DNA of 64,000 nucleotides from Linnemannia hyalina (lineage: Eukaryota > Mortierellomycota > Mortierellomycetes > Mortierellales > Mortierellaceae): positions 806,001-870,000 of the forward strand of contig JAHRHY010000004.1 in NCBI GenBank assembly GCA_019671135.1. Direction: 5' to 3'. The notes beneath the pieces were generated by a model. The model had not been told where the DNA came from and did no database searches. It saw only the letters and a program-made list of their open reading frames with translations. Positions 1 to 10,316 of the stretch are shown in pieces (position 1 is the first letter of the stretch; every line of letters starts with the position of its first letter). Made by a program: the position numbers and the translations under genes.

Positions 1-1192
1 CATCTTCAAAGTGCCCAGGGTCTCCTGGAGAAGGGTTTCAAAGTACTCTTTGTCGACGGTTTTGGGTTCTCGTGCTTCGAATTGGTCTTGGGTGAGGAGG
101 CCGTCGTCGAGCATGAGGCGGACACGGTTTTCGCGGATGGGGTACATTGCGATCGAGTGACGGTTGTCGCCCTTGATGAACCTATTTTTGGACAGTCAGG
201 ACAGAAGGTGTAAGAGAGATGGAGATAAGGGGTTGAACGAAAGAGTGATGAGAAAAAAGGTCATCCATAAATTAGTCAGGGTCCAATTTAAAAAGTACAA
301 GATGTCCCAAAATGACGTCATAGACTTACGAGACGTTTGTGGTGGACAGGTCAGTCTCGACATGCCCATCAAACAGGATCAAGTTGTAGTCGCGGGTTCG
401 ACCAGGGAAGGGGATGTTGAGTCGGTGTCGAACGGTTGACCGGCCGCCGTCAGAGGCTATCAGGTACTCGGATCGGACTACCTTGATCTCATACTGCTTG
501 TCTTCGTCCTCGTCCGCCATGTCAACAGTGCCCAGGACAATACTCTCTCCTTTGCGCTTGTTAGTCCCTACGATTGCTCGACGTATCGTCGTCTCCACCC
601 ATGTCGTCTTTGCCTCTTCCTTTATCGTCACATCTGCCGCATGTTCCTGCTCCTGCTCCTGCTCCTGCTCAACAACTCTAGTATCCACTAACTCCCATCC
701 CCTCTCCACCCGTCCCAACCCCAACTTCTCATACTCCTCCGTCAAGATCTTGACCGTCGAATTCTGCTCCAACATCCAAGGAATCCCAAACTCAGAATCC
801 TTCGCCTTCCTCGGCCTGATCTCCGCTGTCAACTTGCTCCCATAATAAAACTGCATCGAAGGACTTATCCAGGATTCGGTCTTAAATCGCTCATAGAGTT
901 GCGGGTCGGTGAGTTTGAAGATCTCGAGGGTGCGAGCGTGGAGACTGACAGCTCGGGAGTCTGGGGATGGGGTGAGGTCTCGTTCGATGATTCGGCTGGA
1001 GATACCGAGTTTTGAGAGGAGGAGGCCGGCCATGAGTCCGGAGGGGCCTGCACCGGCGATGAGAACCGGAATATCAATGTTGGATGGGGTATTTGAGGAG
1101 GTGGTGGTGTTTGTGGTGTTAGGAGTGGAGGATGAGGAGGATGAGGATGAAGGAGAGGCGGGTGAGCCTGAAGACGATGGTTCTGACGCCAT
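1..1192 (-). CDS. FAD-dependent aromatic-ring monooxygenase, copy A (3' end cut by window edge)
   Basis: Class A flavoprotein hydroxylase of the phenol hydroxylase type, which uses FAD and NAD(P)H to hydroxylate aromatic substrates; the substrate is not predictable. Exon 1 is 330-1192 and exon 2 runs from 181 off the left edge, giving 348 residues in frame. After a Ser/Thr/Pro-rich leader of about 38 residues comes the FAD-binding GAGPSG at residues 47-52. The second FAD/NADPH motif, ASDGGRSTVRHRL, lies near the end of exon 1. The donor GTAAGT at 329 and acceptor TAG at 184-182 match the first intron of copy B (57372-60032) in position and phase. The start at 1192 is the ATG just before the conserved MASE leader; in-frame upstream ATGs look like untranslated leader. 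A Glu/Gln-rich insert (EQEQEQEQE) precedes the DG motif. The thioredoxin-like C-terminus lies outside the window. Confidence 0.9.
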
Positions 1193-1440
1193 GGTAGCAC
1201 TTGTTGTTGGCCTTGGTTGTTGCTTGTGGAGTGTTGTGTGGGAATGATGTTTTGTTGAGGGTGGGGATTGGGGGTAAAGAAAGAACAAAAAAACGGATGC
1301 CCCTGTTCCTTTTTTATGCGCGTTCTTGACACCACTGAGGACTGGGAAGGAAGAAAGGGGTCTTCTACAATCCACAGAACATCTCCTCACTAGCCCATGC
1401 TCGCTTCTTTTTTCCTTTTTTTAGCACGTTGACTCGAGCA

Positions 1441-1860
1441 GCTGGCAGACGAAATGGGGAAAAAAATTACTTTTCAAGTCTGAGAGCGGACATGAGACAT
1501 AGCCTTGCATGGAAGGTGGATGGACATGGACATGGACATGCTTCTTTCTGAGTGGACGTGTCCACTTTTCGAGACTTGGACTTCGGACAATAAAATAACT
1601 CCGGCTCATTTTCTTGACTGCAGGCACACTTTTACCTAGCATTGGTTCTTGGATGGCGTGTGCTGACTGCTGTTCATTGCTGGCTAATCCACAGTGAGCA
1701 AACTACCAATTCCATCCCTCGGAAAAAAAAAAGAAAAGTACTTTCCAGATCTGAGCGTGGACGCGAGAAGAAGAGTTAATTGAATTTTTGGGACATGGAT
1801 GTTAACGTTTAAACACCGCATCCATTTTTTTTCCCTTGATGGCTGTTTAAACCATTGATC
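1441..1860 (-). repeat. Non-coding upstream module shared with monooxygenase copy B
   Basis: Read on the minus strand, this block upstream of copy A aligns in order with 56085-56450 upstream of copy B. Shared segments include TCTCGCGTC followed by a TCAGA core and a T run (minus, near 1740-1770), the stretch CCATCCAAGAACCAATGCTA (minus, near 1637-1656), and AGTCTCGAAAAGTGGACACG (near 1557-1576). Within this copy a similar unit occurs twice, about 275 bp apart: GTCCA-type sequence, then CTCAGA, then a T run. The match extends the duplication beyond the coding sequence. It could be promoter sequence kept after duplication or the remnant of an unknown repeat element. No open frame is convincingly conserved. 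Confidence 0.7.
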
Positions 1861-1973
1861 GCTCTCTATGCCTTTGCACACCACAGCCATTCCCTTACAA
1901 CACACAAAACCATCCCAATGGACGGATCCTTACGTTTTTTTTGTAATTTTATTTTAGGACAAGAATGTGCTGC

Positions 1974-2588
1974 TCAGCTGTGACGAAGGTTGGCGTTGCC
2001 ATGATGTTGTCTCAACGCATGGGGGCCAAGGGTCTCCCTCAGTAACTCGGGCGACAGACCTTGATGATGCACCGCCCGGAAAGCGCCTTCCTCATCCTCG
2101 CCTTCCTCATTGTTGTCGCCCCCGTCGTTCTCTGTGCTGTCGTTGCCATCGTCGTCGTAATGTTCGTCATAACCATTGTTGCTGTAGAGGGTAGTCGACA
2201 GAATCGCAAAGGCACCCTGACGCTTCTGTAACCGGGACAGGATATTGTTGATGGCAATGTCACCCTGTCTCTTGACGTTCCCGGGGACCACGAAGGAGGC
2301 TGACATAGAAGACGAGGAAGAATGATGTGACCGGCGGTGCTTGTGATGCTTGGAGGTTTTCCTTGTTGAAGACGAGGAGGAGGATCTGGAGGAAGTAGTA
2401 GAGTCCGAATCCGAGTCAGGAGTATGAGCTAAAGGGAGAGGTGTCTCGCAGGTATCTTGATCGGCGGAGGAGGGAAACTCTGACTCGTAGAGGACTGTGG
2501 TATTGCTTGACACGGCGACGTCGGCACTGTTGGTGTGAGGGAGGTGCTGCACCTCACAGGGGTGATAGTGTGTTGTTACTGTTGACAT
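1974..2588 (-). CDS. Hypothetical protein, 204 aa, Ser-rich with acidic C-terminal half
   Basis: Single-exon frame of 204 residues that I do not recognise. The N-terminal third has scattered His and Cys. Residues about 60-95 are a Ser/Arg/Lys/His-rich basic stretch (SRSSSSSSTRKTSKHHKHRR). A compact segment follows that could form a helix (NILSRLQKRQGAFAIL). The C-terminal half is very acidic with Asp, Glu and Asn. No signal peptide or membrane segment is visible, and low-complexity charged stretches suggest a partly disordered protein. A TATAAA box on the same strand lies about 135 bp upstream, which supports a real transcription unit. It lies between TYW4 and monooxygenase copy A, all on the minus strand. 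Start chosen as the first ATG of the frame. Confidence 0.55.
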   Translation of the reverse strand: MSTVTTHYHPCEVQHLPHTNSADVAVSSNTTVLYESEFPSSADQDTCETPLPLAHTPDSDSDSTTSSRSSSSSSTRKTSKHHKHRRSHHSSSSSMSASFVVPGNVKRQGDIAINNILSRLQKRQGAFAILSTTLYSNNGYDEHYDDDGNDSTENDGGDNNEEGEDEEGAFRAVHHQGLSPELLRETLGPHALRQHHGNANLRHS

Positions 2589-3218
2589 TGTTGTTGTGTT
2601 TGCTATATGTGCAGGGATATGAGATGTTGTTTTTTGATGTGTGGTTATGAGGTTAGGAGCTGTTTGACTGGGGGTGGATGATGTGTAAGGTGAAGGTGGA
2701 GGAGTGGGGCTGTCCTTGTCTCTTTATACCAGACGGTTCTCACTGCCACATGCATGGGAGGGAAGGGAATGCTACGAATTTGGGCGTTTCTTCTTTAATC
2801 AAACGAGGATCGCCATTGACGTGAGCTTGCAGAAGCTAGTGGTGGCAACAGAACGGCGAAAGCAATAGCCTTTGTAAAAAGAAGGCGACGTTCGTCTGCG
2901 CCCTGTGTTGACAAAAGGGTTGTTTTTTTAAAGTTCAGCTGCGACTAAAAGCAGGACAGGAAAGGAAGAAAAAGAAGGAAAACGAAGAGCACTCACTCTT
3001 TGTCAAGAAGAGCAAAGTCCGAGGAAAAGACAGTGTCAAAATTCAGTGATAGGCGATGCAGTTGAAAAGAAAAGGTCCTGTTTGTCCGCTATGCGCTCGT
3101 TTCCCCACCTGTGCCACTGTAGCGTAAAAAAAATATAGGTGAATGAATCAGCCTGACCTTCCACGAAGCTATGAAAATGATCCAAAAGCAATGCGCCTGC
3201 GGCAGGTCTAACGTTTTG
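2589..3218. other. Intergenic: promoter of the 204-aa gene and 3' side of TYW4
   Basis: No gene seen. It holds the TATA box of the gene at 1974-2588 and otherwise purine-rich unique sequence (about 2940-3030). Confidence 0.6.
2723..2728 (-). promoter_or_regulatory. TATA box for the 204-aa gene
   Basis: TATAAA on the minus strand in the context GGTATAAAGAGAC, about 135 bp upstream of the ATG at 2588. This spacing suits a core promoter with a leader of roughly 100 nt. It is one of few canonical TATA boxes near a start in this window. Confidence 0.55.
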
Positions 3219-3224
3219 TTTATT
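3219..3224 (-). terminator. Poly(A) signal of TYW4
   Basis: AATAAA on the minus strand, about 22 nt downstream of the TYW4 stop codon. Confidence 0.5.
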
Positions 3225-3245
3225 TACTTCTCAAAATTGATTGTC

Positions 3246-5836
3246 TTAAACGAGCAAAGCCCAGCCGGTGGCATCCCACCATGCGCCAAACCCAAAGCAA
3301 GTGCCTCCACCACCGACTCCAATGATCTGACCTCGATTTGTGTCCAACGCAGTGGCGTGTCCAACCATCACCAACTCTTTGAACGCTGACGCTCGAAGGT
3401 ACTGGAAGGTACTCTCTCTTGGCCGAATCTCGACCATCGTCTCCTGCCATTTGAGCAGTCCTGGCGCAGAGACTCCGCCCATAATCCATACCCGATCGTC
3501 ATCCAGCGCAATACTGGTGTGTCCGAACCGTGGCGGCAATGGGTCGCCTGAGTCGGTCCTGATATCCAGCTCCTTGGCCTCTACCCAACAGTTGGGTTCT
3601 TCTTCACTCACACCTAGGCTGACTCTCCAGACTGTGTTTAGGACCTTCTCGTCGTTTCCTCGGATACCGCCCACTACCAATAGACTGTCTTGATTGTTGG
3701 CATCAGGGATGACGACAGCGCTGTGAGAAAAGATGCCAGGGAAGGGTTGTTGCTGTCCGTTCTCGAGTGACCTCCACTTGAAATGGCCCCATTGACATTC
3801 CTGCGGATCGAACGCCCAAACCTGACTGTTGGCTTCGCCAGTGTCGAGTCTTCCTCCAAGTACAACCATCATCTCCCTGCCACCCACCGTCATCATGCTG
3901 GCGGTATGTTTGAAGAGCCCCTTGGGTACCGGGCTCTCACCCTCGTTGCTGACTCTTGCTCGCCACAAGGGATCCCAACCGCCATTTGGAGAGTAGCGCC
4001 AAACATCGTTGTGAACCTTGCTGGGTCCATCCCGCCCTCCATAGACATATATGGCCGAACCATCCAGAGAGGTCGCAGCCGAGTGATGCATCCGAGGGGC
4101 TGGTCCGTCGCTTCCTGCAGCAAGTGTTTCTGCAGACCCGTCGATCAAGTTGAGTCGCATCATAGTGTTCAGGCGTGTCTGCTGTCCTCGAGTCTGAAAG
4201 ACCTTTGCGCCCTCTTGGTGACCCTCTGCATCCAGACCGAACCCCCCGAAGACAAACGCTTCGTCTCCAAGGATCGACAGGGTGTGACCCTTTCGGTTGA
4301 TATCCAGGTCCTGGAACGGGCTTTGCTTCGCCCAGTCAATGTCGGTGATCAAGTCCGAAGAAATGGTGTCGTCAGTGAATTCATCATCCAGGTTCGTGTA
4401 CGTCTCCTGGTCCACATGGTGAGCAGACAGCGCTGTGACATCCTGCAGTTTGGATCTCAGCCCGATATGCTCAAGCACGTCAGGACTCTTCTTGCCTTGA
4501 ACCGACGAGGTTCCCGGACCGGTTGACGCAACAGCGATAAAGTAGTATGCTCCAATCCAGTACAGCTCATCGTGCTCGTCGAAGGGCTCCAACAAGGACA
4601 CGCGCTGGTGCTCCTCTGCTGTCGGCATGGTAACATAGTCTGCAAACAAGTTCATGTTCAACAGATCGCACTTTGACCAACCCAATACCTTGAACCGTTC
4701 CCGATGATCCTGTAGGCTCCTGTACTCCTGTAGCGTCTTGAGTGGCGTCATTGTCTTTTGGAAGTGCCTGAACATTGTCGAAGAGAATGGATGAAGGTTC
4801 TCCTGCTCATCGTCAACATCAAATGTCGGGATGCACTGCTCGTGCAAAATGAACGTAGCTATTGGTATGTTGAAGCAAAGAAAGGTAATTAGCATATCTC
4901 GCCGTTTTCTTGGATCGCCACCACCTTTCAGGGCAATGGCAGATAGGGCTGACATTGATTACCATCGGGATATGCTGCAAAAAACTTTATCACGGCATCA
5001 GACTCAGCGGCCTCGAGGTAGGAGAGAACAACCTCAGAGACAATCAAAACAGGCAGACCAGGGACAACTCCAGCAGCCTCAAGGCCTTTCTTGAGCATTT
5101 CCAAGTTCCTTAGGTCGATTCCCAAGCACGAGTAGGTGTCTGACACAATCTCGCCCACATCATCGACTGTAGGGTTCTGTGGGAGCAAACTGCGAAGGGT
5201 GTCTTGGGTCCTGACCATGTAGAGTCGCTCCGTGATGAGTGTAGGGTAATCGATGTCGATGTACTTTAGCTTTGTCTTACTCTCCTTTGCCTTTCTCAGA
5301 GTCGCCAATCGAAAGTACGTGGGGTCACTAGGATAAACCAAGTTGGCCGTTAGAGAATGTTGTTTGAGTCGCTTGGATTTGGGTTCCATTAATCAATTGA
5401 CAACATATGCAGTGTAATTCCTTATTGCTTACAATCCGCATCCAAGGGACATGACGGCGCATTGTTCAATGCCCTTGGACTCACACTCCTCGATCCACCC
5501 CTCGACCAAGACGCGGATGCTCTCTGTCCGTTGATAGTATGCACGGTTGATGACGGGCGAGCGACGACTGGGCTTGGGGACAACATACTTGAACATCATT
5601 GGCGAATCCTGCTCGGTGACGCCTGGGATGTGGCATGGATCGAGGTATCCTAGACGCTCAAGACTCCGTTTTGAGGTGATACTTGACGTGTTGGTGCCTA
5701 AGTAGAAAAGAGTCCTTGTGAGCGTAGGAACTGGATGTTGCGGTGGCACATTGCCAGTCCTCAGGGTTAACAACAGGTGGATGAATCACACACCTTGAAT
5801 GGCGAGATCCGTAGCCTGGTCCTGTCCTGCGCTCAT
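3246..5836 (-). CDS. PPM2: tRNA wybutosine-synthesizing protein 4 (LCMT domain plus kelch repeats)
   Basis: S-adenosylmethionine-dependent enzyme of wybutosine synthesis, which modifies G37 of tRNA-Phe by carboxymethylation and methoxycarbonylation of the side chain. Four exons: 5794-5836, 5433-5697, 4963-5327 and 3246-4858, totalling 2286 nt (761 residues). The first junction restores the signature GTNTSSITSKRSLERLGY. The second creates the SAM-binding LGCGFDPTYFRLA around residue 100. The third gives YPDATFILHEQCIP, the usual LCMT segment. From about residue 415 to the end there are kelch blades ending in paired glycines: VFGGFG, YVYGGRDG, VVLGGR, LVVGGIRG, WIMGGVSA, IGVGGGG. This is the LCMT2/TYW4 architecture rather than the single-domain PP2A methyltransferase. 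No JmjC domain follows the propeller. The gene is divergent from the membrane-protein gene at 7661. Confidence 0.93.
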
Positions 5837-7660
5837 GCTGTCGTGGTGTCCTTGCTTTTGTTGTTGAATGTGTTTGTTGATTGTGCGTGAGGTCAGAAAG
5901 GGCGATTATTTGCTTTTCCTCCTCTTTGCGCACTTTCTTGAAGCGCGACTGGACAGAGTCGTCACAGATCTAATGTCTTGATAACCAAAAGACTTGTGCA
6001 CGTATTTGCTCCAATCCATCCGTCCATTCGTCCTTCCGTCCTTCCTGCTTTTGTTCCCCTGTCAATTACCTCTCTCTACTTTAATCCTTTCTATTCCTTA
6101 TTAATCTCTTCTTTCCTTTGCCTATTTCAATTGCCCTTCGTCAGGGTCGTCCATTAGAGTTGCAAGTGGAGTGAAGGTGAGAGTGGTTGTTGCCCATTTT
6201 ATTTTTTTCTACGACGACCGTTTTCAGTGAGTGAGACAGATAAAGTCATCTCTTGATCTCTTGACTGACAATTTTCTTAAGGGTGGGAGAGAGGGGAGCC
6301 AATCTTTGATATGAATAATTGAATATCACCATGCATCTTCATCTTCCTTGGATACGGTGTAGGTGAGGAGTATTGGTTTTCTTACGAACAAAAAAAAAAA
6401 AAAAAAAAAAAAACATCTTTGGTTGACTGCGATGGTACATGCCATCGCTGTTCATCTCCACTTGCCACTGTTACAGCGTTGCATGGTGAGAGACACTCAG
6501 TCCGTGGCTGCTCCTTGCTTGAGTGATGTTAATGCAAAGCGAGACAAAAAGTAGATAAACATCAATCATCATCAACAGAATCTTCTTCTTCTTTTGAACG
6601 CGCCGCGATCATCAAAGGAAAGTCGCGTTTGAGGAGGTTCGTTTCCCCCCCTCTTCCTGCCAATTGAACTTGGCAAAGTGGCGATTGGTCGCTTAAGGGT
6701 TTTACTCTGTCGGTTTATTTCCCTTGTTCCTCCCCTGTGCCTGAAATGGCCCATGCGAGGTGTTGAAGAAAAGATAGGGGGCAAATCTTGATGTCAGCAG
6801 TTCTTCTCAATGTAAGCTACTCTTCTTCTTGCCCTTCCCACCCCTTTGAAGTCGCCTTTTAAAAGAGCATGACCATCAAGATGACCTTCCTTGTTCCTGA
6901 CAATACTCCGAGGCACGCATCATCAGGACGGCGCACCCCGCTCATTTTATCAGAAGTGAGGGGGCGCACACACGCGCACAGTCAAACAACGCTGCATTGT
7001 TCTCCTACAATAATAAACACAAATACATGGCGAAGTGTGCAGACAAGAGAGAGAGAGTGTGTGTGAATGGAATGGGCGAAAGACAGTAAGTTATGCCGGT
7101 ATGACACGACATTCAAGGAGTAACAGCAGCACAATTGCAGCAGCAGCATAAAAAGGGTAACAGGACAGTAGTCAGGGAACCTCGCGAAGAGTTTATCCTC
7201 TTTTCTCCTCTTCTTCCTCTTCGTCCTCTTCCTCTTCTTCCTCTTTTTCTCCTCGCCACTTCTTTCCTCCTCTCTTTTTTCTCCTCTCTCTTCCTCTTTT
7301 ATTGTCGTCTCTCCTTCTTCTCTTCCTTCGCCCCCTTCATCCCCACTTCATCTTTTCCTCCCTCTTCTCCTCTCTCTTCTCCTATCTCATCCCACCGCTC
7401 CCATTCCTCAGCACCCGGAAGGGGTTTCAACTCCAAGACTCCGATCGCTATTAACGACACCGTCAGCCAACCCTCGTCCCCTCTTCAGGAACGAGAATGC
7501 TGACCCAAGGATAAAAACCACCCCCCGCCACAAAAAGGTATCCATCATTCCTTTTACCTTTCCTCCATAGCATTTGTACGCTAAATACCAACAGCCTCTC
7601 TGCTCCGATCGATCGATACTAGGACTCGACGACCCCTCCACCCACTTTTCTGACGCCAAA
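5837..7660. other. Divergent intergenic region between TYW4 and the TM7S3/TM198-like gene
   Basis: No gene seen. It contains an A24 tract (6390-6413), a strongly pyrimidine-rich plus-strand tract at about 7195-7400 just before the rightward gene, and AT-rich unique sequence. Both promoters must lie here. Confidence 0.6.
6390..6413. repeat. Homopolymer A24
   Basis: Uninterrupted run of 24 A on the plus strand in the divergent spacer. Confidence 0.9.
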
Positions 7661-9734
7661 ATGCCATTTTTAGTCATGGAGCATGCAACGAACAAACACG
7701 AAACAACAATGACAACAGTGAGCAGCAGGAATAACGACAAGCGATCAAACTCGACCACACCATCCTCTACGCGATCACCCCGGTCAAAGCCAGCTTCTCG
7801 ACTCGTTTTAGTCTCGCTCCTCTTGTTACTGCTAGCTTTGGTATCATTGACAACAGCACTCCCGACCAACAGTACCTTGATCCCTATAGGAGGAAACGTA
7901 CCCTTGGATGTCGGGCAGAGGGTCAGGCTGTCGAAGTTGAACTGGGGTTTGGGGATTACGCTCATCCTGTTTGGGCTCATCGAGGTCTTCTATGGCTTCA
8001 AATTAATTCGTCTATCGCTTGTTGTCACCGGCTTCTTATCTTGGGGTATGTAAACAAAGGACTTAGTCGTTTATCCTGTTTACATTTCAGACCGGCTACT
8101 CGAAAATAAGGTTTACAGGCCCATGGACTAAAATGCATTTGTTTGTGTACACTCTCACTCATGCCCTTCAACTTGTTTTAGCAATTGCTGCGATGATCAT
8201 TATGGTGGCCATCCGGTGGGACCTCGTGTTCACGACATTCTCTGTCAAGTTTTACTACTTTTGGGTGTGGCTGGTGGCAGGAGTAACAGGGGCGACCCTC
8301 TCGTTTCGATATTGGGATCTGGGCGTCACCTTCTCGGGTGCCTTTGGAGGATTTGCGGTCGCCATGGGGATCATCGCCATCGCCAACATTGCCATCGGCA
8401 ACGCAGGACGCTATGTACTTCTTGTGGTCCTCATCCTTGGCGGGTCGGCATTTGCGACGTTCTTTGAGCGAATCTTTATCATCATGTCGACCAGCTTTGG
8501 AGGCGCTTATGTGTTTATGTTTGGCGTGGACCAGTTCACACAGGTGGGCTACCGCGAGATGATTGTCATCTTTGACTTTACGGGCAAGACTCTGACTTAC
8601 CACCCCAGCAGGGATGTCTACCTGATGATTGGCTTTTCGGTGGTCCTGGCGGCACTCGGGATTTTTTGGGAGTTTTGGCACCATTCGACGCCTGTCCTCA
8701 TGGACCGCAAAGCCGTCTTTCGGATCTATGGGCGCCCATTCGGAAAGAGACCCCGGAAGCTGGTCGGTCAAAAAATCCATCATCATCTCAAAACCACATC
8801 AGATGTCTATGCCCACATCATGGGCTGCTTCTGCTTCCAGCGTTGGACCGTTGATGATCTCCTTTACGATGAACATATACCCGACAACGAGGTGGACCAT
8901 ATTGTCCCCGTTACACCCTCGATCCCAACTGGAATTCCCTGTCCAACATGTACCGTGCACCCCGAACCTGTCCCTGTCAAACCCTCTCCACCTTCCCCTA
9001 CGCCTAAACCCTCCCCGCCTTCTTCACCAGAACCCAAGCCAAGCACTCCCAAGGAGGAGAACAGCAATGTCCCTGAAAAGTCGGCGCCGATGGAGAGTCG
9101 ACCGGGATCGCCATTGGGCACGGTTGTCGTGACAGAGACATATGCAGAGATCACCGATTCCAACACCGAATCGACCATCCTCGAGAGGCAAAATCGATCT
9201 CGCCCACAGCCAAGCCCAAGCTCCGGTGCAGGCACCAAGACTTCTAGTACGGCAACGATGACGACCACTACTACAACGACAACGAACAGTTCCAACTATA
9301 CCCATATCCAGCATTCTGAAACGTCCTCAAATCAACATTCTCCGTCGTCACCGAGTCCACTCACGAGTGCCATTCCAAGACCACCAATCCGCCCCGAGCC
9401 ACAGCATCCGTTGTTCACCCAAAATCTGGGGGAGCGCACAATGGAGATGCTGCGATTGGTCACGGACGACACCAGTTCAGACGACACTTTGCCCCCAATC
9501 GTCCCCTTGACCCCTCACCGCCCAGCTGCCCAGACAGTGTGGAGAACAGCCGTCTTACCTCCGCCAGCATCAAGCACCGCCTCAATGTCGATGGACCGCC
9601 ATGTGTTTGATCTGCTCGAGGTCATCGAAACCTCCCACGGTCACGGATCTGATCCTTCGGAGGAGTCAGTACCAGAAGATGACGGTGTAGAGGATGAAGA
9701 ATATGTGGAATCAGAGAAACCTCATGCAAAGTAG
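7661..9734 (+). CDS. TM7S3/TM198-like multi-pass membrane protein
   Basis: Integral membrane protein of the TM7S3/TM198 domain family; molecular role unknown. Exons 7661-8045 and 8182-9734 give 645 residues. The Ser/Thr-rich N-terminus is followed by a strong hydrophobic segment (LVLVSLLLLLLALVSLTTAL, a signal peptide or first helix) and a short lumenal loop. About six more helices follow, beginning WGLGITLILFGLIEVFYGF and ending near DVYLMIGFSVVLAALGIFWE. The cytosolic tail has a KRPRKLVGQK basic patch, a His run, a Pro/Ser-rich linker, a Thr tract and an acidic C-terminus. The start was chosen at 7661 for its ATG with A at -3. A second acceptor at 8119 is also in frame and would add 21 residues; I prefer 8182 because it gives a continuous helix. 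Confidence 0.8.
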
Positions 9735-10316
9735 CTATTTCACAATTCCACAATTCCTAAAAATATTTCACATAATATTTGAATGTCCTGCCCAATTTTT
9801 TTACCTTCCCTTTGTTTATATTCCGGCCGTTCTAAGGCGAAAACAAGGAGAGGAAGAAATGCCGATGGGATGAATGAACAGGGCGGGGGGGAATAAGAGA
9901 TTAAAAAAATGAGTACCCTTTCAGTCTGTTGACAGTTGACTTAGGGTTTCGACTGGTTCCTGTCAAAAGTGGTCATTGTGGAGAGCGAGAGTGAGAGAAT
10001 GAGCGGCAGATTCTTTGGGTCTACCCGGTCGAAACTATCCGTTTCTTTTTGTCCGTGGGCCACTCGATGGACGACCGTCATCTTTTTTTTGGGTTCATAT
10101 CCAATGACCTAATGCCATCATCTACCTCTCTTCTTCACTTCCTTCCCACTCTCTTCCTCACTTCTTTCCCACTCCCTTCCTCACTTCCTTCACACTCTCT
10201 TCCTTCTTTACTCTCACTCTTGGCACACCTTCACTCTCGTCTCCTCTTTTCTTCACAAACCAAGACCAACTGAACTAAAACCTCCCACCTCCTACCTCAC
10301 AAGCCAAAGGACCACG
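9735..10316. other. Intergenic: promoter and leader of the GATA factor gene
   Basis: No gene seen. The last 200 bp before the ATG at 10317 are a nearly pure CT-rich tract with repeated TTCCTCACT and TTCCCACTC units (about 10125-10210), typical of the pyrimidine leaders in this window. Confidence 0.6.
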
